Of a stretch of DNA of 64,000 nt, positions 8,841-19,057 are shown one piece after another. Within the stretch, counting starts at the first letter, position 1, and each line of letters opens with the position of its first letter. The notes under the pieces were generated by a model. It was not told where the DNA came from. It did not search any database and worked only from the letters and a program-made list of their open reading frames with translations. Where the stretch lies: NCBI GenBank assembly GCA_020846025.1, contig JADLER010000029.1, forward strand, positions 1 to 64,000, in the 5' to 3' direction. A program made the position numbers and the translations under genes. This DNA comes from Bacteroidia bacterium (lineage in GTDB: Bacteria; Bacteroidota; Bacteroidia; B-17B0; Aurantibacillaceae).

Positions 8841-10058
8841 ATGAGATCTAAATTTCTGAATATTCTTTTTGTATTTGTTACTACTATTACAATTGCTCAA
8901 CCAAAGTTCCCCGACAAATTTCCTTTTGACACTTTAGCATACATAGATAAAGAAGGTGTGAAATGTTATTTTGATGTTGCTAAGACAACTAAAAAAATAT
9001 TTTTATTTTTTGATATAAGTACCGAAGCTCAGGCAGAAGCCATGTATGGCGGGGCTAATTTTGTATTTGGTGAAAGAAGAACAGTTATCTTCCCTATTTA
9101 TTTTTCAGGACAATTAATAAAGAAACCCAATATGGAAGTGCGATCGAAAATTGCCGTGCAATTATTTCGAACTCCCGAAACTTCTATTTTTAAAGAATTT
9201 GGTATTACTAAAAATGATTTACCTCTCATAGTTGTTTATAACGAAAAAAACAAATTGTGTGGTATTACCGATGAGGTGGAAAACATCACTAAAATAGCTT
9301 GTGGTGCAGATGCCGCACAAATAAAACTATTACGCTTAAAATTAATGACCGAGAACCCTAATAAAGAATTATTACCTTATGCTGGAAAAGAAGTGGCTAT
9401 TATTGGTGAAAAAACTAAAGATACCGTTGCTAAGGTTATTACCAATAAATATGGCGACTTTAATGTAGAACTAACGGATATTCAACAGGATTATTTAATT
9501 ACGGTTAATGAAAAAAACAAAGCCACTAAATTTGTAATACTTGCTAAACAATCTGGCGAAGTGGTAGGTAGCTTTAAAGCCACAGATAAAGGTTTTGTTT
9601 ATAGATTATTAGCAACTGACCTTGTAAACCTTCCAGAAATATCAGAAGAGGAAGATGATTTGAATTTTACGATGTCTCAAAAAAATATTTCCAACACCAA
9701 TCAATTTGTAATTACCGAAAATTTATATTATCAACTCAAAAACTTTTCATTAAGTCAAAGCTCCAAAGAAACTTTAGAGAACATTTATTCCTTATTAGTA
9801 AACTATCCACAATTCCAATTAGAGATTATTTCTCATACCGATTCACAAGGAGATGATAAAAGTAACTTAACCCTTTCAACCAAGCGCTCTGAATCAGTTG
9901 TAGATTATTTAATAAAATTAGGAGTAGATTCAAGCCGTTTAAAGGCCGTTGGGAAAGGTGAAAAAGAAATTAGAAATAGATGTAAAAATGGAGTTGACTG
10001 TTCCGATAAAGAACACGAATACAACAGAAGAACCGAATTCAAATTTACAAGAAAATGA
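8841..10058 (+). CDS. OmpA-family envelope protein with degenerate thioredoxin-like N-terminus (paralogue 1)
   Basis: This 405-residue exported protein has a signal peptide at 1-19 (cut near TIAQ). Residues 20-155 look like a thioredoxin-type fold without CxxC (strand KKIFLFFDIS, then NDLPLIVVYNE, which resembles a cis-Pro loop). A short beta-rich segment (165-240) has the GDFNVELTDI pattern of carboxypeptidase-regulatory or CNA-B-like domains. The C-terminal OmpA domain (about 285-405) binds peptidoglycan: EIISHTDSQGDD, KRSESVVDYLI and NRRTEFKF. A Cys pair (RNRCKNGVDCSDKEHE) near the end is a common Bacteroidetes variant and probably forms a disulfide. It overlaps the next, paralogous gene by 4 nt (ATGA). 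Confidence 0.8.
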   Translation: MRSKFLNILFVFVTTITIAQPKFPDKFPFDTLAYIDKEGVKCYFDVAKTTKKIFLFFDISTEAQAEAMYGGANFVFGERRTVIFPIYFSGQLIKKPNMEVRSKIAVQLFRTPETSIFKEFGITKNDLPLIVVYNEKNKLCGITDEVENITKIACGADAAQIKLLRLKLMTENPNKELLPYAGKEVAIIGEKTKDTVAKVITNKYGDFNVELTDIQQDYLITVNEKNKATKFVILAKQSGEVVGSFKATDKGFVYRLLATDLVNLPEISEEEDDLNFTMSQKNISNTNQFVITENLYYQLKNFSLSQSSKETLENIYSLLVNYPQFQLEIISHTDSQGDDKSNLTLSTKRSESVVDYLIKLGVDSSRLKAVGKGEKEIRNRCKNGVDCSDKEHEYNRRTEFKFTRK

Positions 10059-11356
10059 AAAAATTATTACTCATCGTATTCTTGCTGTCGGTAGGAATTG
10101 CCAAATCACAAAAAGTTGAAAAACTAAGAGTTGGTGAAAAAATTGCATTCTCAAAAATAACCGTTATTAATCAAAACCATAAGGACACACACATTGAACT
10201 ACCCAATGGTAAAACAATGATTGACCGTTTTGTACTTATTTATTTTTATTCTCCAGATAAACCCATTAAAGAATTAATGGCTTTTAATAATGAAGTAGAG
10301 CGCATTTTAAATAAATTTCAAAACAACAGCTGTAAAGGCGCTAGTGAAATTGAGTACGTTACTATTTGTGCAAGCAAGGATTTTAAGACATGGGAAAATA
10401 TTTTAAATGAAACTGGTTACAACAAACCTAAATTTACAGGAAAGAAAACAAACGGCTTAGCAGAAAAGGGGTTAAAAGATAAATTACTAGAAATTTTTAA
10501 GGTAACTGATATGCCCAGTTTGTTTTTAGTAAACCCTAAAGGACGATTATACCTCGAAACAAATAATGTAGAAGAGCTTAATAAAACTTTTTTAAACATT
10601 TGTAGAAACTCAAGTAACGCCACTGCCGATTTAACGGGAAAAATATTAGGAGGCGAAAAAGGAAGAACACCGCTTGCAGAACAAAAAGTATATTTAATTA
10701 AAGGCGAAAATGATACCATTAACAAAACACTCACCGATAATTTTGGTGATTTTGTATTTAAGCAAGTAGATACAACACAAAAATTAAGCATCAGATTAGA
10801 AGCCAGTGCTATAAATTTAAAAAGTCAAAAAGTATATTTAGCTAAACAAAGCGGCGAAGTGGTGTCCGAATTTAAAAAATCAAGTTCAGGAACATTTGAG
10901 TATAAACTTTTAACAGTAGATGTAGCCACATTATCAGAAATTGAAGATGAAGAAGATATAACCATGAAGTATAAAAAATTCAGCAGTTCTAATAAAAAAG
11001 ATTTTACCATTGCTGAAAATATTTATTATGACTTAGGTAAATACAATATCGTTACTCAAAGCGAAATTATATTAGACAAAGTGATTGGTATTATGAATGC
11101 CTCTCCAAACGTAAAATTGGAAGTGATTTCACATACAGATGCCCAAGGCGATGATGCCGCTAACTTAAAGCTATCCGAACAACGATCGGAAGCTGTTATC
11201 AATTATTTAATAAGCAAAGGAATTAGCACATCAAGATTAAAAGGTATTGGAAAAGGCGAACATGAAATTAGAAATAGATGTACCAATGGCGTGTCTTGTT
11301 CGGATAAAGAACATGAATACAACCGAAGAACCGAATTCAAATTTATTAAGAACTGA
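10055..11356 (+). CDS. OmpA-family envelope protein with degenerate thioredoxin-like N-terminus (paralogue 2)
   Basis: This is the 433-residue tandem paralogue of the preceding gene, sharing architecture and near-identical endings (GKGEHEIRNRC, CSDKEHEYNRRTEFKF). The signal peptide is at 1-18. Residues 20-180 read like a thioredoxin/AhpC-type fold: FVLIYFYSPDKPIKEL where the redox motif would be, without CxxC, and TDMPSLFLVNPKGRLYL as the cis-Pro loop. Residues 190-265 form a carboxypeptidase-regulatory-like domain (DNFGDFVFKQVD), and about 320-433 an OmpA peptidoglycan-binding domain. The ATG overlaps the previous stop by 4 nt, so translation is likely coupled. A duplication followed by divergence of the N-terminal half is the simplest origin. 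The function is unknown beyond anchoring to peptidoglycan. Confidence 0.8.
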   Translation: MKKLLLIVFLLSVGIAKSQKVEKLRVGEKIAFSKITVINQNHKDTHIELPNGKTMIDRFVLIYFYSPDKPIKELMAFNNEVERILNKFQNNSCKGASEIEYVTICASKDFKTWENILNETGYNKPKFTGKKTNGLAEKGLKDKLLEIFKVTDMPSLFLVNPKGRLYLETNNVEELNKTFLNICRNSSNATADLTGKILGGEKGRTPLAEQKVYLIKGENDTINKTLTDNFGDFVFKQVDTTQKLSIRLEASAINLKSQKVYLAKQSGEVVSEFKKSSSGTFEYKLLTVDVATLSEIEDEEDITMKYKKFSSSNKKDFTIAENIYYDLGKYNIVTQSEIILDKVIGIMNASPNVKLEVISHTDAQGDDAANLKLSEQRSEAVINYLISKGISTSRLKGIGKGEHEIRNRCTNGVSCSDKEHEYNRRTEFKFIKN

Positions 11357-11370
11357 CAAAATTTCGGGAA

Positions 11371-11401
11371 TTTGCAATTGGCAAACATATTGATATCTAG
11401 A
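11371..11401 (+). promoter_or_regulatory. Candidate promoter for grpE-dnaJ
   Basis: TTTG (11371-11374), 19 nt, then TATCTAGA (11394-11401) roughly fits the Bacteroidetes -33/-7 pattern, 20 nt before the grpE start. The -7 box matches TAnnTTTG only partly. The -33 element is also the left half of a small inverted repeat, TTTGC-AATTG-GCAAA. No CIRCE element is present. Confidence 0.3.
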
Positions 11402-11420
11402 GAGTATAAATACTATAATT

Positions 11421-11978
11421 ATGGAACAGAACGAGAAAGAACCGATTAATTCAGCGGAAGATACGCAAGCAAACCATATTGAAACAGAAAACAACGAAAA
11501 AGTTGAGGAAAATGTGGCAGAAAACGAAGTGAAAAACACCGATACTGACGCCAAAATAGCAGAACTCAACGATAAGTATATTCGTTTATATTCAGAGTTT
11601 GATAACTATAGAAAACGCACTATAAAAGAAAAAGCAGATATTATTCGCTCGGCTGGCGAAGAGGTTTTTAAAGCCATATTACCTGTTATTGATGATTTTG
11701 AAAGAGCTATTAAGGCAAATGAATTAGTAACCGATGCTGAACCAATAAAAGAAGGCGTTACTTTAATTTATAATAAACTTAAAACATCTATAACCTCTAA
11801 AGGCTTAGAAGTACTTGAATCAATTGGTAAACCATTTGATGATTCGTATATGGAAGCCATCACCTCTATTCCAGCACCAAGCGAAGATATGAAAGGAAAA
11901 ATAATAGATGAGGTAGAAAAAGGGTATAAAGTAGGCGATAAAGTGATTCGTTTTGCAAAGGTAGTTGTAGCAAGTTAA
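11421..11978 (+). CDS. grpE: Nucleotide exchange factor GrpE
   Basis: GrpE releases ADP from DnaK and so drives the Hsp70 cycle in the cytoplasm. The 185-residue length is normal. There is an acidic, low-complexity N-terminus (1-45), then a long coiled-coil helix with DKYIRLYSEFDNYRKRT, and the C-terminal beta domain with the signature around HP/EAI: here ESIGKPFDDSYMEAIT and VEKGYKVGDKVIRFAKVVV. The usual His of the LHEA-type motif is replaced, which is common in Bacteroidetes. dnaJ follows after 11 nt, so the two form a heat-shock operon. dnaK is not in the window. Confidence 0.93.
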   Translation: MEQNEKEPINSAEDTQANHIETENNEKVEENVAENEVKNTDTDAKIAELNDKYIRLYSEFDNYRKRTIKEKADIIRSAGEEVFKAILPVIDDFERAIKANELVTDAEPIKEGVTLIYNKLKTSITSKGLEVLESIGKPFDDSYMEAITSIPAPSEDMKGKIIDEVEKGYKVGDKVIRFAKVVVAS

Positions 11979-11989
11979 TTTAAAAACAC

Positions 11990-13138
11990 ATGTCAAAAAG
12001 AGATTATTACGAGATACTAGGTGTAGCAAAAGGTGCTAGTGATGATGATATCAAAAAAGCATATCGTAAACTAGCTATTAAATATCACCCTGATAAAAAC
12101 CCAGATGATAAAGCGGCTGAAGAAAAATTTAAAGAAGCTGCTGAAGCGTATGAGGTATTGAGTAATGCCGAAAAACGTCAGCGCTACGACCAATTTGGAC
12201 ATGCTGGTGTTGGCGGTGCTGCAGGAGGTGGCGGATTTGGTGGTGGCATGAACATGGAAGATATTTTTAGCCATTTTGGCGACATCTTTGGTGGTCATTT
12301 TGGAGGTGGCGGATTTGGTGGTGGGCGTTCTAGTGGCGGAAGACGTGTGATGAGAGGTTCTAACTTAAGAATTAAAGTAAAACTAAATCTGCAAGAAATT
12401 GCCAAGGGCGTAGAGAAAAAATTAAAAGTAAATAAATTTGTTTCTTGTAACACCTGTCATGGTAGTGGCGCTAAAAACGGACAAGTAGATACTTGCAAAC
12501 AATGTAATGGTAGCGGTACACAAGTAAAAGTACAACAAACATTTTTGGGAGCTATGCAAACCCAAACCACTTGTAGTGCATGTAATGGCGAAGGAAAAGT
12601 AGTAAAAGATAAATGTAACACTTGCCACGGCGATGGCATTGTGCGTGCAGAAGAAGTTATTTCGGTAAATATTCCGGCAGGTGTTGCAGAGGGTATGCAA
12701 TTATCTGTGAGTGGTAAAGGAAACGCTGCACCTCGTGGTGGTATTAATGGTGATTTATTAGTATTGATTGAAGAGGAAGAACATGAATTACTAAAAAGAG
12801 ATGGCGGTAATTTATTCTATGATTGCTACATCAACTTTGTAGATGCCGCACTTGGCACGAGTGTTGAAATTCCAACAGTAGATGGTAAAGTAAAAATAAA
12901 AGTTGATGCAGGTACACAGAGTGGTAAAGTATTGCGTTTAAAAAACAAAGGATTACCTGATGTAAACTCTTATGGACATGGTGATTTACTGGTAAATATC
13001 AATATTTGGACACCACAAAATTTAAGTTCCGAAGAAAAGAAAATATTAGAAGGCTTACGTCAATCTAAAAACTTTACTCCAAATCCTAATCGAAAAGAAA
13101 AAGGTTTCTTTGATCGTATGAAAGAATACTTTGAGTAA
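11990..13138 (+). CDS. dnaJ: Chaperone DnaJ
   Basis: This co-chaperone stimulates DnaK ATPase activity and delivers unfolded clients. All type I DnaJ domains are visible in the 382 residues. The J-domain is at 3-68 with the catalytic HPD (YHPDKNPDD). A Gly/Phe-rich linker spans about 72-115. Four CxxCxGxG zinc motifs lie at about 148-225 ([32 protein letters not shown]). The C-terminal substrate-binding beta domains follow. It is 11 nt downstream of grpE. Its stop is one base from the stop of the convergent bioA gene, with no terminator hairpin between them. Confidence 0.97.
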   Translation: MSKRDYYEILGVAKGASDDDIKKAYRKLAIKYHPDKNPDDKAAEEKFKEAAEAYEVLSNAEKRQRYDQFGHAGVGGAAGGGGFGGGMNMEDIFSHFGDIFGGHFGGGGFGGGRSSGGRRVMRGSNLRIKVKLNLQEIAKGVEKKLKVNKFVSCNTCHGSGAKNGQVDTCKQCNGSGTQVKVQQTFLGAMQTQTTCSACNGEGKVVKDKCNTCHGDGIVRAEEVISVNIPAGVAEGMQLSVSGKGNAAPRGGINGDLLVLIEEEEHELLKRDGGNLFYDCYINFVDAALGTSVEIPTVDGKVKIKVDAGTQSGKVLRLKNKGLPDVNSYGHGDLLVNINIWTPQNLSSEEKKILEGLRQSKNFTPNPNRKEKGFFDRMKEYFE

Positions 13139-13139
13139 A

Positions 13140-14426
13140 CTAATTCAGTTGCTCCAAGAATTTTAAAGTTATTGCGTATAAGGTATCTAATTCGGTTTTA
13201 GTTACACAGTAAGGTGTTATAAAATACAATACATTACCAAGTGGTCTTACAATAACACCTTGTTTTAAAAAGTAGTTGGCAATATTCTCTGAGGCATTAT
13301 TCAAATAATGTGTATGCTCCTCAGTATTTATTTCAAGGGCTAAAATAGTGCCTGTTTGCCTGACATCTTGCAACTTCGAGTGGTTCTTAATTTGACTTAA
13401 AAACGTATGATGACTTTTAGCAATCATTTCAATCTGCGACCATGTTTCTGGTTTTTCCATTAAATCTAAACTTGCCAACGAAGCCGCACACGCTGTAGGA
13501 TTAGCCGTATAACTATGTCCATGAAAAAAGGTTTTAGTTTTGTCTTCACTAACACAGGCATCATAAATAAATTGAGCACAACTTGTAACACCCAATGGCA
13601 TATAACCTCCCGTTAATCCTTTTGAAAGACAAAAAATATCGGGTTGTTGGTTTAAATAATCACTCGCAAAAAACTGACCTGTGCGTCCAAATCCTGTCAT
13701 TACCTCATCGGCTATACAAATCACTTGATTCTCATGGCACAACTTAATTAATCGATCTAAATAGTGTGGCTCGTACATCAACATACCAGCCGCTCCTTGC
13801 ACTAGAGGTTCAAAAATAAAACCAGCAATATCTTTATGGTTTTCAAACCAATTTAGCATCACTTGTTCTATCTCCTCAATATTATCTTGGTTTGGTAAAG
13901 GAATATGAATAACATCAAACAACAAATTCTCAAAGGCATTATTAAACACATTGCGCGCGCCCACACTCATTCCACCAAAGGTATCACCGTGATAAGCGTT
14001 TTCAAAGGCAATAAATTTTCGCTTTGGAATATCTTGATTATGCCAGTATTGTAAAACCATTTTTAGAGCCACCTCTACTGAGGTAGAACCATTGTCGGAA
14101 TAAAATATCTTAGTTTGATTGTTTGGTAAATGTTTTAATAAACGCTCAGCTAAGGTAACCGCAGGCTGATGTGTAAATGCACTAAAAATAGCGTGCTCTA
14201 AAGTATGTAATTGTTCAGTTACCTTTTGTGTTATATACGGATGACAATGGCCATGAAGATTAACCCACCAACTCGAAATGGCATCTAATAATTTTTGATT
14301 TTGATCATCGTAAAAATAAGCCCCTTCGCCTTTTACAATGGGTATAGCATTATTGGCAAATTTTAAATGTGTAAACGGATGCCACACATATTGTTTGTCT
14401 TTTTCAACTATACCATCTAAATTCAT
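13140..14426 (-). CDS. bioA: Adenosylmethionine-8-amino-7-oxononanoate aminotransferase BioA
   Basis: This PLP enzyme makes 7,8-diaminononanoate (DAPA) from KAPA with S-adenosylmethionine as amino donor, in biotin synthesis. The 428-residue length fits. Diagnostic blocks are YVWHPFTHL at the N-terminus (the WHPF motif separates BioA from other class III transaminases), AISSWWVNLHGH, the PLP-phosphate loop NGSTSVEVALKM, the Asp of ADEVMTGFGRTG, and the Schiff-base Lys in CLSKGLTGGYMPLG. No other bio genes are in the window. It lies 26 nt downstream of parC and may be co-transcribed with it. Confidence 0.95.
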   Translation of the reverse strand: MNLDGIVEKDKQYVWHPFTHLKFANNAIPIVKGEGAYFYDDQNQKLLDAISSWWVNLHGHCHPYITQKVTEQLHTLEHAIFSAFTHQPAVTLAERLLKHLPNNQTKIFYSDNGSTSVEVALKMVLQYWHNQDIPKRKFIAFENAYHGDTFGGMSVGARNVFNNAFENLLFDVIHIPLPNQDNIEEIEQVMLNWFENHKDIAGFIFEPLVQGAAGMLMYEPHYLDRLIKLCHENQVICIADEVMTGFGRTGQFFASDYLNQQPDIFCLSKGLTGGYMPLGVTSCAQFIYDACVSEDKTKTFFHGHSYTANPTACAASLASLDLMEKPETWSQIEMIAKSHHTFLSQIKNHSKLQDVRQTGTILALEINTEEHTHYLNNASENIANYFLKQGVIVRPLGNVLYFITPYCVTKTELDTLYAITLKFLEQLN

Positions 14427-14452
14427 TATTTTCTAGTGTGTGAGTAACATCT

Positions 14453-17083
14453 TTAAAAGTCAAAATTAATTTGCCCGTCTTTTCCTTTAAAATTATTTGG
14501 GTCTAATTTTTCCATTGCCCTACGGTGTAATTCCATAGGCGATAAGCCATTTCCACCGATGCTTTCATCTTCTTCCGAAAAATCTTCTAATTCAATTTCT
14601 TGTGATTCTCTTAAATTAATTTCTTTTACTTTATAAGAAGTTAATTTTTTACCCTTTGCTTTCATATTTGTAACAGGCGAAAACTCTACCAAATTAACGG
14701 TTTCATCTGGAATGTCTTTATCTTTTTGTTTTCCAAATTTCACATCAATAACTGGTTGAATTTGAGAAGTAATTAATTCAATTCTTGAATCATCGTGCTC
14801 GGTTATAATTAATGTTTTAGAAGTGGTGTTTTCAGGTAAAAAACGTTTGGTAATATATGATTTGCTTTCGCCATCATAATACACACAAGTTAAAGTTTGC
14901 TGAGGATAAAATTTTTCAATTAAAACAATATCTTCATCAAAATGATTTAACACATCATACGTATAAAGTTTATAGTATCCTTTGCTGGTAACCGTTAAAA
15001 TTTTATCTTCTCCAGCAAATTTACCTAAATACGTTCCTTTACCTTCTTTATTTAAACGATGTACAGCATCATTAAACCAATAATCTTCGGCAGCTAAAGT
15101 TGAAGCACCTTTTGTTTTTAATAATACTTTTTTTACTGCATACTTAGTAACAATATTTCCTGTAGAAGCTCTTCCTTTTACTGGAATCTCAGAAAAATCT
15201 ACATCTAACTCAAACTTGCGTAAACCCGACACTGGTTTTAAGATAACTTGAACCGTTTCTGCTTCGCCATTGGGATTAATTGTAAACCAATGTACAGTTG
15301 AATTTGGAGTACCTTTAGTTAAGTTATATTCTTTATCACGCGTAACACCTGTTACATTAAATCGTTTAATAAATGTAATTCCTTTTGGTCCATCAGTATA
15401 AATCATATTATACGTGGTGCGTTCATCATTTTTCTTAAAGATGGCAATGTGTATAATATCTTTTCCAATAAATACTTTATCAGATACTTTAAATACTTTC
15501 ATAATACCTTCTTTGGTAAAGGCAATAATATCATCTAAGTCAGAGCAATCGCAAACAAACTCATCTTTCTTTAAACTCTTACCCGCAAAGCCTTCGGCAC
15601 GATTCACATATAATTTTTCGCTAGCAATAATTACCTGTGTGGCGTTAATGGTTTCTAATTCTTTAGTTTCTGTTTTACGCTCTCTGCCGGCTCCATATTT
15701 CTTTTTTAAATTTTTGAAATACTCTACTGCATAATCTACTAAATTAGCTAAATGACCTTTTACAGCTTCAATTTTTGCTTCCAATTCTTTCATGTGTTCC
15801 TCTGCTTTAATAGTATCAAAGCGAGTAATACGAATCATTGGTATTTGAGTAAGGCGTTGTAAATCTTCATCTACAATTTCTCTTAATAATTTTTTACGAT
15901 GCGGCTTAAATCGTTCGTATAAGTATTCATATAACGACTCTCTGGTAGAATATTTTTTAAAGTCGATATACATTTCTTCTTTAATAAATATTTTTTCGAG
16001 TGAAGAAAAATGCCATTTTTCTTCAAGTTCATTTTTTTCAATTTCTAATTCGCGACGCAACAACTCTAAAGTTTGTTGAGTTGAAATTTTTAAAATTTCA
16101 CTAACGCCTAAAAAACGAGGTTTTTCATTTTCGATAATACACGCATTGGGCGAAATACTTACCTCACAATTGGTAAAGGCATATAAGGCATCAATGGTTT
16201 TATCGGGAGAAATGCCTGGTTGCAAGTGAATTAAAATCTCAACATTTTCTGCGGTATTATCCTCTACTTTTTTAATCTTTATCTTTCCCTTATCGTTTGC
16301 AGCAATAATTGAATCAATTAAAGTGCCTGTAGTAGTACTAAATGGAATCTCAGAAATAACTAAGGTTTTAGAGTTTAGTTCTTTAATACGTGCCCTAATT
16401 TTTATCTTTCCACCACGCATTCCATCTTTATAGTCGCTAAAATCGGCAATACCACCTGTTATAAAATCAGGGAAAATTTGTGCCTTGCGCCCACGAAGAA
16501 TTTGAATAGAGGCATCTATCAATTCGTTGAAATTGTGTGGTAATATTTTGGTGGCTAATCCAACGGCAATACCTTCAACACCATGCGCTAATACTAATGG
16601 AAATTTTACAGGTAAAGTTAATGGCTCTTTGTTACGACCATCATAACTCAATCCCCAATTGGTAGTTTTAGGATTAAATAAAACCTCTTGTCCAAATTTT
16701 GATAAACGAGCCTCAATGTAACGTGGTGCAGCTGCGCTATCGCCAGTTAAAATATTTCCCCAGTTACCTTGGCAATCAATTAATAAATCTTTTTGCCCCA
16801 TGGTAACTAAAGCATCGCCAATACTGGCATCGCCATGCGGATGATACTTCATTGTATTACCAATTAAATTGGCTACTTTGTTATATCTACCATCTTCTAA
16901 TTCCCACATGCTATGTAAAATACGGCGTTGTACCGGTTTTAAACCGTCCTCCATAGCTGGTACCGCACGTTCTAATATAACATAACTGGCGTAATCTATA
17001 AACCAATTTTTAAACATGCCCGATACATGTTTAACTCCACTTAATTCTTTGTGTTCTTGTTCGTTATTTGTATTCTCTTCCAT
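14453..17083 (-). CDS. parC: DNA topoisomerase IV subunit A (gyrase A-like)
   Basis: This is the DNA-cleaving subunit of a type IIA topoisomerase, 876 residues. The catalytic Tyr122 sits in AAAPRYIEARLS, preceded by Arg121. The winged-helix core begins with FIDYASYVILERAVPAMEDGLKPVQ (two motifs). The C-terminal beta-pinwheel is divergent and has no clear QRRGGRG gyrase box, which favours topoisomerase IV. In the quinolone region the sequence is HPHGDASIGD, so the Ser of E. coli GyrA83/ParC80 is Ala86 here. ParE is encoded 88 nt upstream on the same strand, as is usual in Bacteroidetes. The C-terminal 60 residues are acidic and low complexity. Confidence 0.92.
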   Translation of the reverse strand: MEENTNNEQEHKELSGVKHVSGMFKNWFIDYASYVILERAVPAMEDGLKPVQRRILHSMWELEDGRYNKVANLIGNTMKYHPHGDASIGDALVTMGQKDLLIDCQGNWGNILTGDSAAAPRYIEARLSKFGQEVLFNPKTTNWGLSYDGRNKEPLTLPVKFPLVLAHGVEGIAVGLATKILPHNFNELIDASIQILRGRKAQIFPDFITGGIADFSDYKDGMRGGKIKIRARIKELNSKTLVISEIPFSTTTGTLIDSIIAANDKGKIKIKKVEDNTAENVEILIHLQPGISPDKTIDALYAFTNCEVSISPNACIIENEKPRFLGVSEILKISTQQTLELLRRELEIEKNELEEKWHFSSLEKIFIKEEMYIDFKKYSTRESLYEYLYERFKPHRKKLLREIVDEDLQRLTQIPMIRITRFDTIKAEEHMKELEAKIEAVKGHLANLVDYAVEYFKNLKKKYGAGRERKTETKELETINATQVIIASEKLYVNRAEGFAGKSLKKDEFVCDCSDLDDIIAFTKEGIMKVFKVSDKVFIGKDIIHIAIFKKNDERTTYNMIYTDGPKGITFIKRFNVTGVTRDKEYNLTKGTPNSTVHWFTINPNGEAETVQVILKPVSGLRKFELDVDFSEIPVKGRASTGNIVTKYAVKKVLLKTKGASTLAAEDYWFNDAVHRLNKEGKGTYLGKFAGEDKILTVTSKGYYKLYTYDVLNHFDEDIVLIEKFYPQQTLTCVYYDGESKSYITKRFLPENTTSKTLIITEHDDSRIELITSQIQPVIDVKFGKQKDKDIPDETVNLVEFSPVTNMKAKGKKLTSYKVKEINLRESQEIELEDFSEEDESIGGNGLSPMELHRRAMEKLDPNNFKGKDGQINFDF

Positions 17084-17171
17084 TATTCTTAAATCAATTT
17101 TTAAACAATTTACAACTTTAATAGGCTTAGTGAGTTGCTTTATTAATTACAGGCCTATCCAAATTGAAAAT

Positions 17172-19034
17172 TTATTTCACTAACTCCTCTTCTAAATCTT
17201 TCTCAATAACAAGGTTATCAATTATAAATTCCTGACGCTCTTGTGTATTTTTTCCCATGTAATAATTTAATAACTGCTGAATAGAGGCTTGTTGATCAAT
17301 TAACACAGGCTCTAAACGAATATCTTTTCCAATAAATAATTTAAACTCATCGGGCGATATTTCTCCTAAACCTTTAAATCGAGTAATTTCGGGCTTAGGG
17401 CCAAGTTTTGCAATAGCCGCTTTGCGTTCTTCATCGCTATAACAATAAATGGTTTCTTTTTTATTTCTCACTCTAAACAATGGTGTTTGCAATATATATA
17501 CATGACCATTTTTCACTAAATCTGGAAAAAATTGCAAAAAGAAAGTTAATAGTAACAAACGAATATGCATACCATCTACATCAGCATCAGTAGCAATTAC
17601 TACGTTGTTATATCTTAAATCTTCTAAAGAATCTTCGATGTTTAATGCTGCTTGTAATAAATTAAACTCTTCGTTTTCATACACTACTTTTTTCCCAAGG
17701 CCAAAACAGTTTAATGGTTTTCCTTTTAAGCTAAATACGGCTTGCGTGTTTACATCACGTGTTTTAGTAATAGAACCACTAGCCGAGTCTCCCTCGCAAA
17801 TAAAAATAGTTGTTTCGTGGGCACGTGGATTTTTAGAATCATCTAAGTGTACTCGGCAATCGCGTAATTTACGATTGTGTAGTGATGATTTTTTAGCACG
17901 CTCGCGGGCTAGTTTTTGAATCCCAGAAAGTTCTTTTCGTTCACGCTCATTCGCAATTATTTTTGCCTCAATGGCTTTAGCAATTTCAGGATTTTTATGT
18001 AAGTAATTATCTAATTGTTGCTTAATAAAATCGCCTACAAATGAGCGCATGGATTGTCCGCCTGGTGCAATTTCTTGCGAACCAAGTTTAGTTTTAGTTT
18101 GCGATTCAAAAACGGGTTCTTGCACTTTTACCGAAATAGCCGCCACAATAGATTTACGGACATCTGTTGGATCAAAATCTTTTTTATAAAACTCACGCAC
18201 CGTTTTTACAACCGCCTCTCTAAATGCTGCTTGATGTGTACCGCCCTGAGTAGTGTATTGCCCATTAACATACGAATAATACTCTTCCGAAAAATGTTCG
18301 TTGCTATGCGTCATTGCTAACTCAATATCATCGCCTTTTAAATGAATGATGGGATATAAAATTTCACCAGTAATATTTTTTTCTAATAAATCTTTTAATC
18401 CATTATCCGATTTATAAACGGCCTCATTAAAATAAAGCGTAAGCCCTGTATTTAAAAAGGCATAATTCCACAACATTCTATCAATGTACTCGTGTACAAA
18501 ATGATACTTTTTAAAAATAGTATCATCGGGTTTAAACTCCACATAAGTACCATTGGCTTCGGTAGTAGATTGCACCTTGCTTTCTTTTAATAATTCGCCT
18601 TTCGAAAACTCAGCGGTTTTGCATTGTCCATCGCGGTAAGCAATTACTTTAAAATGAGTGGATAAAGCATTTACAGCCTTAGTACCTACTCCATTTAAAC
18701 CAATAGATTTTTTAAAGGCATCGCTATCGTATTTTCCACCTGTATTAATTTTAGAAACCACATCTACTAATTTGCCTAATGGAATACCACGCCCGTAATC
18801 TCTAATGGACACCATACCTTCTTTAACTGTTACTTCAATTTTTTTTCCGGCACCCATCATAAACTCATCAATAGAGTTATCCATTACCTCTTTTATCAAT
18901 ACATAAATACCATCATCAAAAGCCGAACCGTCGCCCAACTTACCAATGTACATACCTGGGCGCATACGAATATGCTCTTTCCAATCTAACGACTTAATGC
19001 TATCCTCATTATAATTTCCTACTTGTTTTGCCAT
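17172..19034 (-). CDS. parE: DNA topoisomerase IV subunit B
   Basis: This is the ATPase subunit partnering ParC, 620 residues. The GHKL ATP-binding motifs are [10 protein letters not shown] (Mg-binding Asn), DYGRGIPLG and [15 protein letters not shown] transducer domain follows, with the ATP-contacting QTKTKLGS loop. The TOPRIM domain has CEGDSASGS (catalytic Glu) and [14 protein letters not shown] (Asp cluster). The C-terminus has [13 protein letters not shown]. It lacks the long insertion of some gyrase B proteins. An inverted repeat (19058-19099) just upstream probably ends the transcript of the gene before it. Confidence 0.93.
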   Translation of the reverse strand: MAKQVGNYNEDSIKSLDWKEHIRMRPGMYIGKLGDGSAFDDGIYVLIKEVMDNSIDEFMMGAGKKIEVTVKEGMVSIRDYGRGIPLGKLVDVVSKINTGGKYDSDAFKKSIGLNGVGTKAVNALSTHFKVIAYRDGQCKTAEFSKGELLKESKVQSTTEANGTYVEFKPDDTIFKKYHFVHEYIDRMLWNYAFLNTGLTLYFNEAVYKSDNGLKDLLEKNITGEILYPIIHLKGDDIELAMTHSNEHFSEEYYSYVNGQYTTQGGTHQAAFREAVVKTVREFYKKDFDPTDVRKSIVAAISVKVQEPVFESQTKTKLGSQEIAPGGQSMRSFVGDFIKQQLDNYLHKNPEIAKAIEAKIIANERERKELSGIQKLARERAKKSSLHNRKLRDCRVHLDDSKNPRAHETTIFICEGDSASGSITKTRDVNTQAVFSLKGKPLNCFGLGKKVVYENEEFNLLQAALNIEDSLEDLRYNNVVIATDADVDGMHIRLLLLTFFLQFFPDLVKNGHVYILQTPLFRVRNKKETIYCYSDEERKAAIAKLGPKPEITRFKGLGEISPDEFKLFIGKDIRLEPVLIDQQASIQQLLNYYMGKNTQERQEFIIDNLVIEKDLEEELVK

Positions 19035-19057
19035 ATCTTTTTAATTTAAAAATTAAG

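Noticed and set aside
11421-13138. CIRCE/HrcA control of grpE-dnaJ
   Set aside because: No TTAGCACTC-N9-GAGTGCTAA element upstream; only a weak promoter-like pattern and a small unrelated inverted repeat are present.
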